From positions 62,001-126,000 of the forward strand of contig NEWQ02000008.1 in assembly GCA_002869855.2 (NCBI GenBank): a DNA stretch of 64,000 nucleotides. Direction: 5' to 3'. This DNA comes from Nitrospira sp. CG24D (GTDB taxonomy: Bacteria; Nitrospirota; Nitrospiria; Nitrospirales; Nitrospiraceae). A program made the position numbers and the translations under genes. Positions within the stretch are counted from its first letter, which is position 1; every line of letters begins with the position of its first letter. Shown piece after piece: positions 52,326 through 61,661 of the stretch. A model generated the notes under the pieces. It made no database searches, was not told where the DNA came from, and was given only the letters and a program-made list of their open reading frames with translations.

Positions 52326-52359
52326 ACGGCGTCGGGATTTCTATCCTGACGCCGTTTGT
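52326..52359 (+). terminator. Rho-independent terminator
   Basis: A 13-bp stem (52326-52338 with 52343-52355, one G:T wobble), 4-base loop, then TTGTC. It lies 24 bases after the small exported gene. Up to the next gene (52593) only a Pro/Arg-rich frame without a clear ribosome site remains. Confidence 0.65.
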
Positions 52360-52577
52360 CTATGAAAAGAGATCGTCGCGACCGCAATCGCCCCGGTCGG
52401 TCCGACGGTCTTCCCGTCAATCCCGCTGCCGATTCGCCAGCCGATCCTCCGGCCGGACCGCCGCTTGCGCGGACACGGCATTTGGCATCACCCGTCTCTC
52501 CAATCGACCTGTCACTAAATAAGCCGATCGAAAGGGGGAAAAGGTACCCCCCCCGCATTTCGCGAGGTCATCGACCC

Positions 52578-52586
52578 TGCTAGAAT
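52578..52586 (+). promoter_or_regulatory. Extended -10 box, leaderless start for the CCA enzyme gene
   Basis: TGcTAGAAT (TG at 52578-52579) ends 6 bases before the ATG at 52593, and no Shine-Dalgarno sequence is present. Transcription would start at the start codon. Confidence 0.5.
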
Positions 52587-52592
52587 GACGTT

Positions 52593-55241
52593 ATGGATGT
52601 CGTGACGACCCACCACAACGCGGATTTCGACGGCCTGGCTTCGATGGTCGCCGTGCGCAAGTTGTATCCCGATGTACGGCTGGTACTGTCCGGTGGGGCA
52701 CAGGAAGCCGTGCACGCCTTTCTTCTGGCGCATGACCTGAATCTCACTAAGCTGAAAGATCTCGATGTTGCGCAAGTGACGAAGTTGATTCTGGTCGATA
52801 CCCATGAGCCCGATCGGATCGGTCCCTTCAAACAATGTTGGCTGGATCCGAAGGTCGAGGTCCTGGTGTTTGACCACCATGGAGTAGATCCGGGTGTGAC
52901 CAGTGCTCCATCAACCGGGAAATCCATCACTCAGGTCATTGAGACCGTCGGGGCTACGGCGACGATGTTGATTGAACGGGTGCGAGAAGCCGGTGTCCCG
53001 CTCACATCGGTGGAAGCAACCGTGTTGGCGCTCGGCCTCTACGATGAAACCGGGTCGTTCACCTATTCCTCGACCACTTCGCGCGATTTGCAGGCTGCGG
53101 CCTTTCTCATCGGCGCCGGGGCGGACCTGAAATTAATCACCCAGACGCTGCACCAGCCGCTTGACCCAAATATTGTCGCATTGCTGAACGATTTGCTGCA
53201 GCACAGTGAAGTGCACTATCTGGAAGGCCGGAAGGTGCTCGTGGCGACCAGCACCTTCGATCGTGATCGTGTGGAAGCGGCCGAGGCGGTGCATCAGCTG
53301 GCCGAGCTTGAAGGAGTGGACGCGGTATTGGTCGTCGTGGTGAACGAAGAGCATGTGGAAGTCATCGGACGCAGCCGCACGCCCGAGATCGATGTCGGAT
53401 GGATCGCGCAGGAGTTCGGCGGAGGTGGCCACGCGGTGGCGGCGGCCGCGATTGTCAAAGGGCAGACGCTCACAGAGGTGAAGGAGCGGCTCGTGCAGTT
53501 GTTGACGGAGCGGTACCGACCGACGCTGTTAGCGAAAGATGTCATGACCAAGCCGGTCAAGACGATCGGTGGAGAGGCCACCGTGACTGACACGGAACAG
53601 CGGATGACGAACTATGGCGTGAACGTCTTGCCGGTGCTGGATGGCAAAGACCGGTATGCCGGGTTGGTCAGCCGGGAGCAGGTACAGAAGGCGCTGTTTC
53701 ACCGATTGGGCAAGATGACGGCGGCCGAAATTCTCCAATCGGATCAGTTCACGGCTCATCCGGACACCGACTTTCATACGATCGAACAGGCGATGCTGGA
53801 GCGGAATCAGCGGTTCGTGCCGATTCTTGAAGGCACACGGGTGGTCGGGGTCATTACGCGCACGGATCTGCTCAGGGCGTGGCATGACGATGTGCTGCGC
53901 TCCGTGAAGATTCGCCCGAAAGTTACGGACCCAACTGGCGTGCCCGGCCCGTTGCATCATCGAAATCTCAAGAGGCACCTCCAAGAGAAACTGCCGTCGC
54001 CGCTCTTCGCACTGCTCAAGGAAGCAGGGCAGTTGGCGGATCGGCTGGATCTGCCGCTCTATGTAGTCGGGGGTTGTGTGCGCGACTTGTTGCTCGGGAT
54101 CGAAAATCTCGACCTCGATCTGGTGGTCGAAGGCGATGGGATCGCGTTTGCTCGTAAACTGGCGGCGGAACAGTCGGGGCGTGTCAAGGCGCATGAGCGA
54201 TTCGGGACCGCGGTCATCGTGCTGCCGAATGGGTTCAAGCTCGATGTGGCCACGGCTAGGACCGAGTACTACGAATATCCGACCGCGCTTCCCACCGTCG
54301 AGCAAAGCTCGATTAAGAAAGATCTGTATCGCCGTGATTTTACGATCAACGCATTAGCGGTGCGCCTCAACGGCCGTGGATTCGGGGAGGTGCTCGATTT
54401 CTATGGCGGCCAGCGGGACCTGAAGAATCAGGCCATTCGTGTTCTCCACAGTCTTAGCTTTGTCGAAGATCCCACTCGCGTATTTCGTGCTGTCCGCTTT
54501 GAGACCAGGTTCGGGTTTCATCTAGGGAAAGACACGTTGGCGTTGGTAAAGGCCGCCGCCAAGATGGCGCTCTTCCAGAAGCTCTCCGGCCACCGGCTTT
54601 TGGAAGAATTGAAAGCGCTCTGTTCAGAGCGAGAGCCGAAGTCCGGATTGAAACGGTTGGCCGAGCTCGATCTGTTGCGATTCATCCATCCGAAGCTCGT
54701 CTGGACTCCACGGCTGGAGAAGTTGCTTTTTGCCGTCGCAGAAACGCTCGATTGGTATCGGCTGCTCTATCTGGATCATAAGCTGGAGGCCTGGTTAGTC
54801 TACATGATGGTGATCGCAGCGGTCCTCCCTGATCGTGGCGTGACGGATTTGTTGAAACGTTTTCCCTTCAGTGAGCGCGAAACCACCACGTTGAAGGCCA
54901 TGCGGGGAGGAGCCCATCGGCTCCTGCGGCAGCTCAGTAAGCAGCCGCCGTTGAAACCGTCCGGGGTATGCCGAATCTTAGAGGGCGTGCAGGATGAGGC
55001 GCTGGTGGCCATCATGGCCCAGAGCCCATCCGATCGGGTGAAGCGGCTGGTGTCGGCGTATCTCACGGCCTGGCGACAGGCCAGGCCCCGGCTCACTGGG
55101 AAAGAGCTTCAATTAATGGGCATCAAGCCAGGACCAATCTATGGCAAGGTGCTCACTCACCTTCGTGACGCTCACCTGGATGGTCTTGTCAAGACAGAGA
55201 CAGAGGAACGAGCGTTCATCGAGAAACTGACCCGCCGTTGA
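52593..55241 (+). CDS. DHH-CBS-CCA tRNA nucleotidyltransferase/poly(A) polymerase fusion
   Basis: An 882-residue three-part enzyme. Residues 1-305 form a DHH/DHHA1 phosphoesterase (THHNADFDG, VFDHHGVDPG, EFGGGGHAVAAA). About 310-430 hold two CBS domains (AKDVMTKPVKTI, VPILEGTRVVGVITRTDLL). From about 455 a class II CCA-adding/poly(A) polymerase head follows (YVVGGCVRDLLLGIENLDLDLVVEG, YRRDFTINALAV, RVFRAVRFETRFGF). Whether it adds CCA, only A or only C cannot be told; species with this fusion often split the tasks between two enzymes. The DHH part may proof-read or degrade RNA ends. The CBS pair may sense adenine nucleotides. Confidence 0.92.
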   Translation: MDVVTTHHNADFDGLASMVAVRKLYPDVRLVLSGGAQEAVHAFLLAHDLNLTKLKDLDVAQVTKLILVDTHEPDRIGPFKQCWLDPKVEVLVFDHHGVDPGVTSAPSTGKSITQVIETVGATATMLIERVREAGVPLTSVEATVLALGLYDETGSFTYSSTTSRDLQAAAFLIGAGADLKLITQTLHQPLDPNIVALLNDLLQHSEVHYLEGRKVLVATSTFDRDRVEAAEAVHQLAELEGVDAVLVVVVNEEHVEVIGRSRTPEIDVGWIAQEFGGGGHAVAAAAIVKGQTLTEVKERLVQLLTERYRPTLLAKDVMTKPVKTIGGEATVTDTEQRMTNYGVNVLPVLDGKDRYAGLVSREQVQKALFHRLGKMTAAEILQSDQFTAHPDTDFHTIEQAMLERNQRFVPILEGTRVVGVITRTDLLRAWHDDVLRSVKIRPKVTDPTGVPGPLHHRNLKRHLQEKLPSPLFALLKEAGQLADRLDLPLYVVGGCVRDLLLGIENLDLDLVVEGDGIAFARKLAAEQSGRVKAHERFGTAVIVLPNGFKLDVATARTEYYEYPTALPTVEQSSIKKDLYRRDFTINALAVRLNGRGFGEVLDFYGGQRDLKNQAIRVLHSLSFVEDPTRVFRAVRFETRFGFHLGKDTLALVKAAAKMALFQKLSGHRLLEELKALCSEREPKSGLKRLAELDLLRFIHPKLVWTPRLEKLLFAVAETLDWYRLLYLDHKLEAWLVYMMVIAAVLPDRGVTDLLKRFPFSERETTTLKAMRGGAHRLLRQLSKQPPLKPSGVCRILEGVQDEALVAIMAQSPSDRVKRLVSAYLTAWRQARPRLTGKELQLMGIKPGPIYGKVLTHLRDAHLDGLVKTETEERAFIEKLTRR

Positions 55242-55268
55242 CCGTCGAACCGTGTTTAGTTCGACGGT
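55241..55268. terminator. Hairpin shared by two convergent genes
   Basis: ACCGTCGAAC (55241-55250) pairs perfectly with GTTCGACGGT (55259-55268) around an 8-base loop. The stem starts on the last base of the CCA gene stop and the loop contains the stop of the minus-strand DUF6573-like gene. No T-run follows on either strand. Confidence 0.45.
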
Positions 55269-55936
55269 GTAATCGTCAGCGAGACTTCGTTTGGGAGCAA
55301 CAGGGTCACGTTGGCTTGGTTCCCACTGTCCGGCTGAATGATGGCAAACAATGGGACCGGTTGCGGCACCGTGCTCGGCGGCATCGCCAAGAGAGCCGGG
55401 AAATCAATCAACGGCGAGATGGTCGCAAGACTCGCGAGCCTCAGCCTGAACGCCATCAAGACATCGCGAAGCCGTCCCGTCTGTTCCTCCTGGGAGAGCG
55501 ATTGATTCGTGACGATTCCGATATCCCATAACGGCTTGGTGATGGTGACTGGAAATGTGAGCCCGAGTTCCTTGGCTGTCGGTGTGACATCGATCAATAT
55601 TCCCGACTGAATCGCTTCCTGCCGATCCCTGATGGCCGGGACACCTGGTCCAGCGGTGGAGTCGGCTGCCGTGCTGTCCTGCTTCGAGTCCATGTCGACG
55701 AGAGTTTTGTTTCCAACGCTTGAAACAGCTGGTAGCTTCGCTTCCAGTTCAGCGAGCACGGCATCGACTTCTGGAAGCGCCGTGACGACTTCCTTCGGCA
55801 AGGCGTTCACAATGCCATCATAGATCACCCGTGCAGAGGCCGACCAAACGGGATTAAACGGGCGGCCGGCGAATGCGGCGTCCGCAGCCTTCTTTTCGTC
55901 GTTCGTCAGTGTTTTTGGAGTGGTGTTGTTTGTCAT
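55256..55936 (-). CDS. Protein with DUF6573-like C-terminal domain
   Basis: A 226-residue soluble protein. The segment RQEAIQSGILIDVTPTAKELGLTFPVTITKPLW, then GRLRDVLMAFRL and PLFAIIQPDSGNQANVTLLLPNE, resembles DUF6573 proteins, which occur in plasmid and integrative-element contexts. The N-terminal 70 residues (NPVWSASARVIYDGIVNALPKE) have no recognised family. It has no signal peptide. Function unknown; the family assignment is from remembered motifs. Confidence 0.55.
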   Translation of the reverse strand: MTNNTTPKTLTNDEKKAADAAFAGRPFNPVWSASARVIYDGIVNALPKEVVTALPEVDAVLAELEAKLPAVSSVGNKTLVDMDSKQDSTAADSTAGPGVPAIRDRQEAIQSGILIDVTPTAKELGLTFPVTITKPLWDIGIVTNQSLSQEEQTGRLRDVLMAFRLRLASLATISPLIDFPALLAMPPSTVPQPVPLFAIIQPDSGNQANVTLLLPNEVSLTITPSN

Positions 55937-56013
55937 ATTTTGAAGATAAGTCGGATGATCAGAAGGTCAAGGGGGGTGGGGGGGGAGTCAAGGTGAAGCC
56001 CGGGGAAGGCTCG

Positions 56014-56022
56014 TGCTATAGT
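56014..56022 (+). promoter_or_regulatory. Extended -10 box, leaderless start for the J-domain gene
   Basis: TGcTATAGT (TG at 56014-56015) ends 7 bases before the ATG at 56030. A weak GTGAAG -35 lies 18 bases upstream of it. There is no Shine-Dalgarno sequence. Confidence 0.55.
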
Positions 56023-56029
56023 TTCGCGC

Positions 56030-56668
<639 letters not shown>

Positions 56669-56747
56669 GACGTCAGTCGTCAAACGTCAATCGTATGAGA
56701 GGAAAGAATGGTTTCTCAGGATGTCGAATGACGCTTGACGAATGATG

Positions 56748-57953
56748 TCACTTCGCCAGCGGTCCTGCCACGAACTTGCCCGCCTGCATCACTCCCATGA
56801 TTCTGCTGCGGTCCCGCAAGATCTCGATTCGTTTCAGCGGATCGCCATCAAGAATCACTAGATCCGCCTGCCGGCCGCGCATCAGAGTGCCAACCGTGTC
56901 ATGGATGCCGATCAAGCGCGCGGCGGCCGCGGTTGAGGCGAGAATCGCTTCCATCGGGCTCATGCCGAACGCCACCATCCGTTCCAGTTCCTGCGCATTG
57001 TCTCCGTGGTAGTTGAAGGGGGTTCCGGCATCGGTGCCCATGGCAATGCAGAGTCCGCTCTGGTGGGCCTTCTTGAAGCTGGCTTGATGGCGTTTGGTCA
57101 TCGCTTTGGCCTTGTCGAGCGCGCTGACGGGGATGCCGCAGCCCGGCCGTCCCGCCGCAGTGGTGGAAAGTGCGGAGAGCGTCGGGACCATGTAAACACC
57201 GTGCGCTTTCATCAACTCACCGGCCTCGTCATCGAGCAAGGTGGCATGTTCGATGGAGTGGACGCCGGCGCGAATCGCGTTTTTCATGCCGGAAGCCCCG
57301 TGGGCGTGGGCGGCGACTTTTGTCTGCGCCCGGCGGGCTGTCGCGACCGCGGCTGTGAGTTCATCCATGGTCATCTGCGCCTGATCCGGTGACGTACCTG
57401 GAGTGAGGACGCCGCCTGAGGCGATGACTTTAATCACCCCGGCTCCGGCCGCGAGTTGCGCGTCGACGGCACGCTGGACTTGCTCGATCCCCTCGACTTC
57501 CTGGCCGATGAAACGGGCATGGCCGCCGATCATGCAGATCGCGAGACCGGCGCCGACGATGCGGGGACCCGGCATGACTCCCTGGTCGATGGCGTGCTTC
57601 AAGACAAAGATGGAGTGGTCGCGCGAGCCGACATCGCGGACGGTCGTGATGCCCGACTCCAGCGTCTGCCGTGCATGGCCGGCCGATTTCAGCAGCGTCA
57701 TGGAAGGAGCATCCGATTCGACCGTGGCCACGACGTCCGGCTCTCCTCCCAGGCAGAGGTGCACGTGACAATCAATCAAGCCGGGGATGACCGTCAGGCC
57801 GCGGCCGTTGATTCTGGTCACGCCTTTCGGGATCGTCATGGTGCGGCTCGATCCCGTGGCGACGATCTTACTGCCGCGGATCAGAATGGTGGCGCGTTCA
57901 ATCGTGTAGCCGGTTCCATCAATGAGACGGACATGCTGAATGGCGATCGCCAT
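56748..57953 (-). CDS. Amidohydrolase-family protein
   Basis: A 401-residue metal-dependent hydrolase: VIPGLIDCHVHLCLGGEPD (HxH metal ligands), KVAAHAHGASGMKNAIRAGVHSIEHATL (His ligands), GTDAGTPFNYHGDNAQELERMV (Asp), and a C-terminal beta-sandwich segment GRQADLVILDGDPLKRIEIL. The sub-group is that of imidazolonepropionase-like or Xaa-Pro dipeptidase-like enzymes; the substrate is unknown. It starts 4 bases after the DUF3365 gene stop and is the third gene of an operon with an aminotransferase. Confidence 0.87.
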   Translation of the reverse strand: MAIAIQHVRLIDGTGYTIERATILIRGSKIVATGSSRTMTIPKGVTRINGRGLTVIPGLIDCHVHLCLGGEPDVVATVESDAPSMTLLKSAGHARQTLESGITTVRDVGSRDHSIFVLKHAIDQGVMPGPRIVGAGLAICMIGGHARFIGQEVEGIEQVQRAVDAQLAAGAGVIKVIASGGVLTPGTSPDQAQMTMDELTAAVATARRAQTKVAAHAHGASGMKNAIRAGVHSIEHATLLDDEAGELMKAHGVYMVPTLSALSTTAAGRPGCGIPVSALDKAKAMTKRHQASFKKAHQSGLCIAMGTDAGTPFNYHGDNAQELERMVAFGMSPMEAILASTAAAARLIGIHDTVGTLMRGRQADLVILDGDPLKRIEILRDRSRIMGVMQAGKFVAGPLAK

Positions 57954-57957
57954 GGGA

Positions 57958-58551
57958 TTATTCTCCGACCGGGAAGGTAATGACGATGCCGCCCATCACA
58001 TCGTTCAATTTGAAATCGCGGCGTGGGCTGTTGGCGTGCTGGTTGTGGCAATCGACGCAGGCTTGCGAGCCGGCCCGGTCGGCATAAATGGCCTGGAAGT
58101 AACGTGTGCCGCCTTTGGTGATGAAGCCGTAGTGCGGTTTGTCTGGGTTCTTGTCCACTGCGGCGAGGCCGAGGCGTTCAAAGTCGCTGTTGGGGCCGTT
58201 CCAGACATAGATCGGCGTGAGGCTGGCCAGGCGGAATGAAAACTTCAGATCTTTCAGCGACACCAGCCGGCCGGACTCCATCAGGTACTGGGCGGGCAAG
58301 GCGACGCCGCGTTCGTCTTTCCAATGTTCGTGCGCCTGAATCCCTTCTTTCTGCAGTTTCACCACGACGTTGTCCGTATAGTTGTTGCGATTGGCTTCGA
58401 GCAGAGCTTGGATAAATGCCGCCACTTTTTCCGGCGAGACCATGTCCGTCTTCATGGAATTGGCCATCGTCAGCTTGAAGACCCAGAAAAAGATGACGCT
58501 CATCAACGCGAAGACCACAGCTCCCAATACCACTAAGAGAGGACGGTTCAT
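57958..58551 (-). CDS. DUF3365 (Tll0287-like) heme c protein
   Basis: A 197-residue membrane-anchored protein: one N-terminal segment (LLVVLGAVVFALMSVIFFWVF), a PAS-like Tll0287 domain, and a single c-type heme motif, SQACVDCHNQHA. The motif lies late in the protein, as in other DUF3365 sensors. It is predicted to be periplasmic and to sense redox state or a small ligand. Its ATG overlaps the stop of the upstream aminotransferase gene (ATGA). Confidence 0.87.
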   Translation of the reverse strand: MNRPLLVVLGAVVFALMSVIFFWVFKLTMANSMKTDMVSPEKVAAFIQALLEANRNNYTDNVVVKLQKEGIQAHEHWKDERGVALPAQYLMESGRLVSLKDLKFSFRLASLTPIYVWNGPNSDFERLGLAAVDKNPDKPHYGFITKGGTRYFQAIYADRAGSQACVDCHNQHANSPRRDFKLNDVMGGIVITFPVGE

Positions 58552-59744
58552 GCTCGGTGCTCCTTTCGCACAGTTCGGCTATAGACTCGCGCGGCGGCTT
58601 GTAGCGCAACTCCCGGCGTCGAGAGCCAGCCGAATCGGATCAACACTTCTTCGAGGGCGTTAAGGAACGTCAACACGTTCGCTTCCGTGCTGGATTCCCC
58701 CATCAATCCGATACGCCAGACTTTGCCTTTGAGCGGACCCAGCCCCCCGCCGATCTCAATGCCGTAGATTTGGAGCAGCTGCTGCCGGACCGCGGCTTCA
58801 TCGATATGCGGAGGGACCGTCACGCAGGTTAACATCGGGAGCCGATGCTCCGTCAGGGGAAGCGGCGTGAACTCCAGCTCCATAAGCCCGGCGACTACGG
58901 CTTCGCTGTTGAGCCGATGACGCGCAACGCGGGTGGGCAATCCTTCCTCCTCCACCAGCCGTAGCGCTTCGCGTAGTGCGTAGAGCATCGATATCGGTGC
59001 GGTGTGATGATAGGCGCGTGATCCTTCGGCCCAGTATTCTGCGACCAGCGCCAGATCCAGGTACCAGCTTTGGCAGGGAGTGCGGCGGCCTTTGATAACG
59101 GACAGGGCTCGCGAACTCAATGTGAGCGGCGCCAGTCCAGGCGGGCAGCTCAGACATTTCTGCGTCGCACTGTAACAGACATCAATTCCCAGACGGTCGA
59201 CATCGACCGGCATGCCGCCGAGCGAGGTGACGGCATCGATGATCAGCAGCGCGTTGTGATCCCGGCACAGCGAGCCGATCGTATCAAGCGGTTGGCTCGC
59301 GCCAGTGGACGTTTCTGCATGGACCAGTGCCACGGCCTTCACCGGTCCTGACCGGCGCAAGGCCGACTCAATCATCTCCGGGGGAATGACCTGGCCCCAG
59401 GGTATCTCCAGCCTGATCGCTTTGCCGCCGCATCGTTCGATGACGGTCGCGAGCCGCGTGCCGAAGACGCCGTTTACACCGACGATGACGGCATCGCCTG
59501 GTTCGACCACGTTGACGATGGCCGCTTCCATCCCGGCTGATCCGGTTCCGGACACCGCAATGGTGAAAGGATGGGTGGTGGCGAACACGAACCGGAGTAA
59601 GTGCTGCACATCGTTCATGACTCCGAGGAAGGCGGGATCGAGATGGCCGAGCAACGGCGTGGCAAGGGCCTGCAGGACGCGGGGGTGCACCATGCTGGGA
59701 CCGGGGCCGAGCAACAGGCGCCGGGGAGGAATAAAGTCGCGCAT
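58548..59744 (-). CDS. Class V aminotransferase (serine/alanine-glyoxylate type)
   Basis: A 398-residue PLP enzyme: LLLGPGPSMVHPRVLQALATPLLGHLDPAF, TGTGSAGMEAAI-like VSGTGSAGMEAAIVNVVEPGD, LVHAETSTGASQPLD, IIDAVTSLGGMPVDVDR, and the PLP Lys in YSATQKCLSCPPGLA. This matches serine-glyoxylate or alanine-glyoxylate aminotransferases, which feed glyoxylate/serine or photorespiration-like pathways. The ATG at 59744 fits the family; an adjacent ATG at 59747 and a long upstream open frame are disfavoured. It heads an operon with DUF3365 and amidohydrolase genes. Confidence 0.88.
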   Translation of the reverse strand: MRDFIPPRRLLLGPGPSMVHPRVLQALATPLLGHLDPAFLGVMNDVQHLLRFVFATTHPFTIAVSGTGSAGMEAAIVNVVEPGDAVIVGVNGVFGTRLATVIERCGGKAIRLEIPWGQVIPPEMIESALRRSGPVKAVALVHAETSTGASQPLDTIGSLCRDHNALLIIDAVTSLGGMPVDVDRLGIDVCYSATQKCLSCPPGLAPLTLSSRALSVIKGRRTPCQSWYLDLALVAEYWAEGSRAYHHTAPISMLYALREALRLVEEEGLPTRVARHRLNSEAVVAGLMELEFTPLPLTEHRLPMLTCVTVPPHIDEAAVRQQLLQIYGIEIGGGLGPLKGKVWRIGLMGESSTEANVLTFLNALEEVLIRFGWLSTPGVALQAAARVYSRTVRKEHRA

Positions 59745-59839
59745 CATGCCGAAGTCTCCGAACGGTTTTGCGGCGTTAGTATAGCCAAGTCCGGCGTGAG
59801 AGGCCATGTGATAGTGGCGGGATTTTGGCCGCGTGCTGA

Positions 59840-59961
59840 CAGGCTGTTCAGAAGGGCCGTTCGGCCAGGCCGCAGCGAGTGAAGAGGCGAGGCGTACGCT
59901 TCGGTACGTTGAGCCTCTGAATGAAGCGAGAACGCCGCTGGCGGACTTTCTCAACAGCCTG
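59840..59961 (+). repeat. 122-bp inverted-repeat element, copy 1
   Basis: Ends are CAGGCTGTTCAGAA (59840-59853) and TTCTCAACAGCCTG (59948-59961), which are inverted repeats with one mismatch. Inside lie a GGCCGCAGCGAG block, a GGCGTAC..GTACGTTGAG stretch around a small palindrome, and a GCGAGAAC block. It sits between the divergent aminotransferase and CPBP genes. No ORF inside. Confidence 0.75.
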
Positions 59962-60010
59962 GGGGAGAGGATCTAGCCATTTCGAGGGATAGGTGCCCGC
60001 GAGGGGCCGA

Positions 60011-60019
60011 TGGTATAGT
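60011..60019 (+). promoter_or_regulatory. Extended -10 box, leaderless start for the CPBP gene
   Basis: TGgTATAGT (TG at 60011-60012) ends 7 bases before the ATG at 60027. No Shine-Dalgarno sequence and no convincing -35 box are present. Confidence 0.5.
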
Positions 60020-60026
60020 CACCCCT

Positions 60027-61523
60027 ATGATTGATGCAAGCAGGCGAGAGGGCAACCAGGCAGACTTTGCCGAGACGGGAAGAGCCGAGACCCCTTCGCC
60101 ATTCAATGGCCCCGATCGCCCGCACTTTTCGTTCGGGGTCAGTCTGTTTGCTGCCATGCTGCTCATCACGGCCTTGAGTACGCTGCTGTGGCTGTCCTCC
60201 AATTCACCCAAGCTTGATCGATTTGAAGATCCCGAGCGCGCGTTGGATCTGATGGTCAGCCGGACCATGGAGGCTCAAGACGGCTTGCTGCTTGCGTCGG
60301 ACTGGCAGCAGCAAGTGACCGAGTGGACGGCCGGCAGCAACGATGTCGAGCGGGCGCAAGCGATTCAGTGGTATCAAGAACTTGTGGCGGCGACCGCTTC
60401 GCCAGCAGCGAAATTGCGGTTGGCGATTCTGCAGGCCGAATCCGGGCACCCATCGGACGCGCTGGCTGCGGCCAACATCTGGGCCGCTGGGGATGCGCCG
60501 CTGTCGCTGTATGCAGAGTTCATCGACGCTGCCTATGGCGAGAGTCCGCTCACGAGCGAACGTGAAGTGGAGTTGCAGTCTGCCTTGGCGGAGGCCCTTC
60601 CGGCCGGATGGTTTTACAATCATCTCGCGGCAGCCTTGGCTGAGCGAGCGGGTGATGTGGCCCTGGGCGCGACCGTGCGCGAACAGATGCATGCCCGCGG
60701 GGCGAGGATTCAAGCGCTCTCACAACTGCTCACGGGTCTGGAACTGCTGGGGTTGATCGGCGGATCGCTCATGTTGCTGCGATTCGCCTGGTTGAAGATT
60801 CGACGGGTCGACGGCCTGCGTTTGCATCAGCCCGGGGTGCCGCCGCCCTGGCCCGGCGGTATCGGCACGGCGGTGCTCTTGCGAGGCGGCGCACTGGGCG
60901 CGGTGCTCTCATTGGCATTTATCTCGATGGCACCTGCGGAGAATGTCTCGCTGCGCGCCGTGGCGATTCCAATGGCCAACCTGCCGTTGTTGGGGATGGC
61001 GTACTATTATCTGCTCAGACCGTCTGGATTGAACCTCGTCACCGGGTTTGGTTTGCAGATTCAGTGGCGGCAGATCGGGCGGCTGGCGGGTGTGGTGCTC
61101 GCGGTCGTCGCGGCCGGGTTGTGGGGCGAGTGGGTGATGGGGCGGGTGGCGGAGTCGTTGCACCTGGCCAACCACTGGACGGAATGGTTCGACCCCGATC
61201 TGGTCTGGGCCTCGGGATCAGTGTTGACCATCAGCTTGCTTGAGTATGTGGTCTTTGCGCCGATCTTCGAAGAACTGGCGTTTCGCGGCATCTTGTATGC
61301 GATCTTGCGCCGGCGGCTGAATCCGTTGCCGGCGGCTCTTATCAGCGCCGGCATCTTTGCCCTAGCGCACGGGTACGGGCTCATCGGCTTTATCAGCGTG
61401 CTGTGGAGCGGCGTGCTCTGGGCCTGGCTCTATGAACGAACCGGCAGCCTGATCCCCGGCATGATCGCACATGCCACGAACAATCTGCTGGTGTGTTTGG
61501 CCGTGATGGCTCTGCTCCGCTAG
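60027..61523 (+). CDS. CPBP (CAAX/Abi) family membrane protease
   Basis: A 498-residue protein. A membrane segment (about 36-58) is followed by a periplasmic helical region (60-235), then about seven membrane segments with the CPBP metalloprotease motifs EELAFRG (EExxxR), GIFALAHGYG (FxxxH) and IAHATNN (HxxxN). Bacterial members act in protein processing, bacteriocin immunity or unknown roles. The N-terminal helical extension is unusual in length. The gene is bracketed by two inverted-repeat elements in opposite orientation, the second starting right after the stop codon. Confidence 0.85.
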   Translation: MIDASRREGNQADFAETGRAETPSPFNGPDRPHFSFGVSLFAAMLLITALSTLLWLSSNSPKLDRFEDPERALDLMVSRTMEAQDGLLLASDWQQQVTEWTAGSNDVERAQAIQWYQELVAATASPAAKLRLAILQAESGHPSDALAAANIWAAGDAPLSLYAEFIDAAYGESPLTSEREVELQSALAEALPAGWFYNHLAAALAERAGDVALGATVREQMHARGARIQALSQLLTGLELLGLIGGSLMLLRFAWLKIRRVDGLRLHQPGVPPPWPGGIGTAVLLRGGALGAVLSLAFISMAPAENVSLRAVAIPMANLPLLGMAYYYLLRPSGLNLVTGFGLQIQWRQIGRLAGVVLAVVAAGLWGEWVMGRVAESLHLANHWTEWFDPDLVWASGSVLTISLLEYVVFAPIFEELAFRGILYAILRRRLNPLPAALISAGIFALAHGYGLIGFISVLWSGVLWAWLYERTGSLIPGMIAHATNNLLVCLAVMALLR

Positions 61524-61648
61524 CAGACTTGTGAAAACGGCCCCCAACTTTGTTCTCGGCTCGAATCGGTCCTCAACGTACCCAAGAGGGTACGCCTGCG
61601 GTCCGTTCTCGCCTGCGGCCGCGTTGGATGGCCGTTTTGACAAGTCTG
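61524..61648 (-). repeat. 125-bp inverted-repeat element, copy 2
   Basis: Ends CAGACTTGTGAAAACGGCC (61524-61542) and its inverse at 61630-61648 match at 18 of 19 positions. Read in reverse, its inside (GGCCGCAGGCGAGAAC, GCAGGCGTAC, GGGTACGTTGAGG, then GCCGAGAAC) follows the same order as copy 1. It starts on the base after the CPBP stop codon. Confidence 0.75.
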
Positions 61649-61661
61649 GTTTTTGAGCGTG

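Noticed and set aside
52356..52583. 75-codon Pro/Arg/Asp-rich plus-strand frame between the small exported gene and the CCA gene
   Set aside because: It begins inside or at the terminator tail, has no ribosome site, very biased composition and no recognisable family; more likely non-coding.
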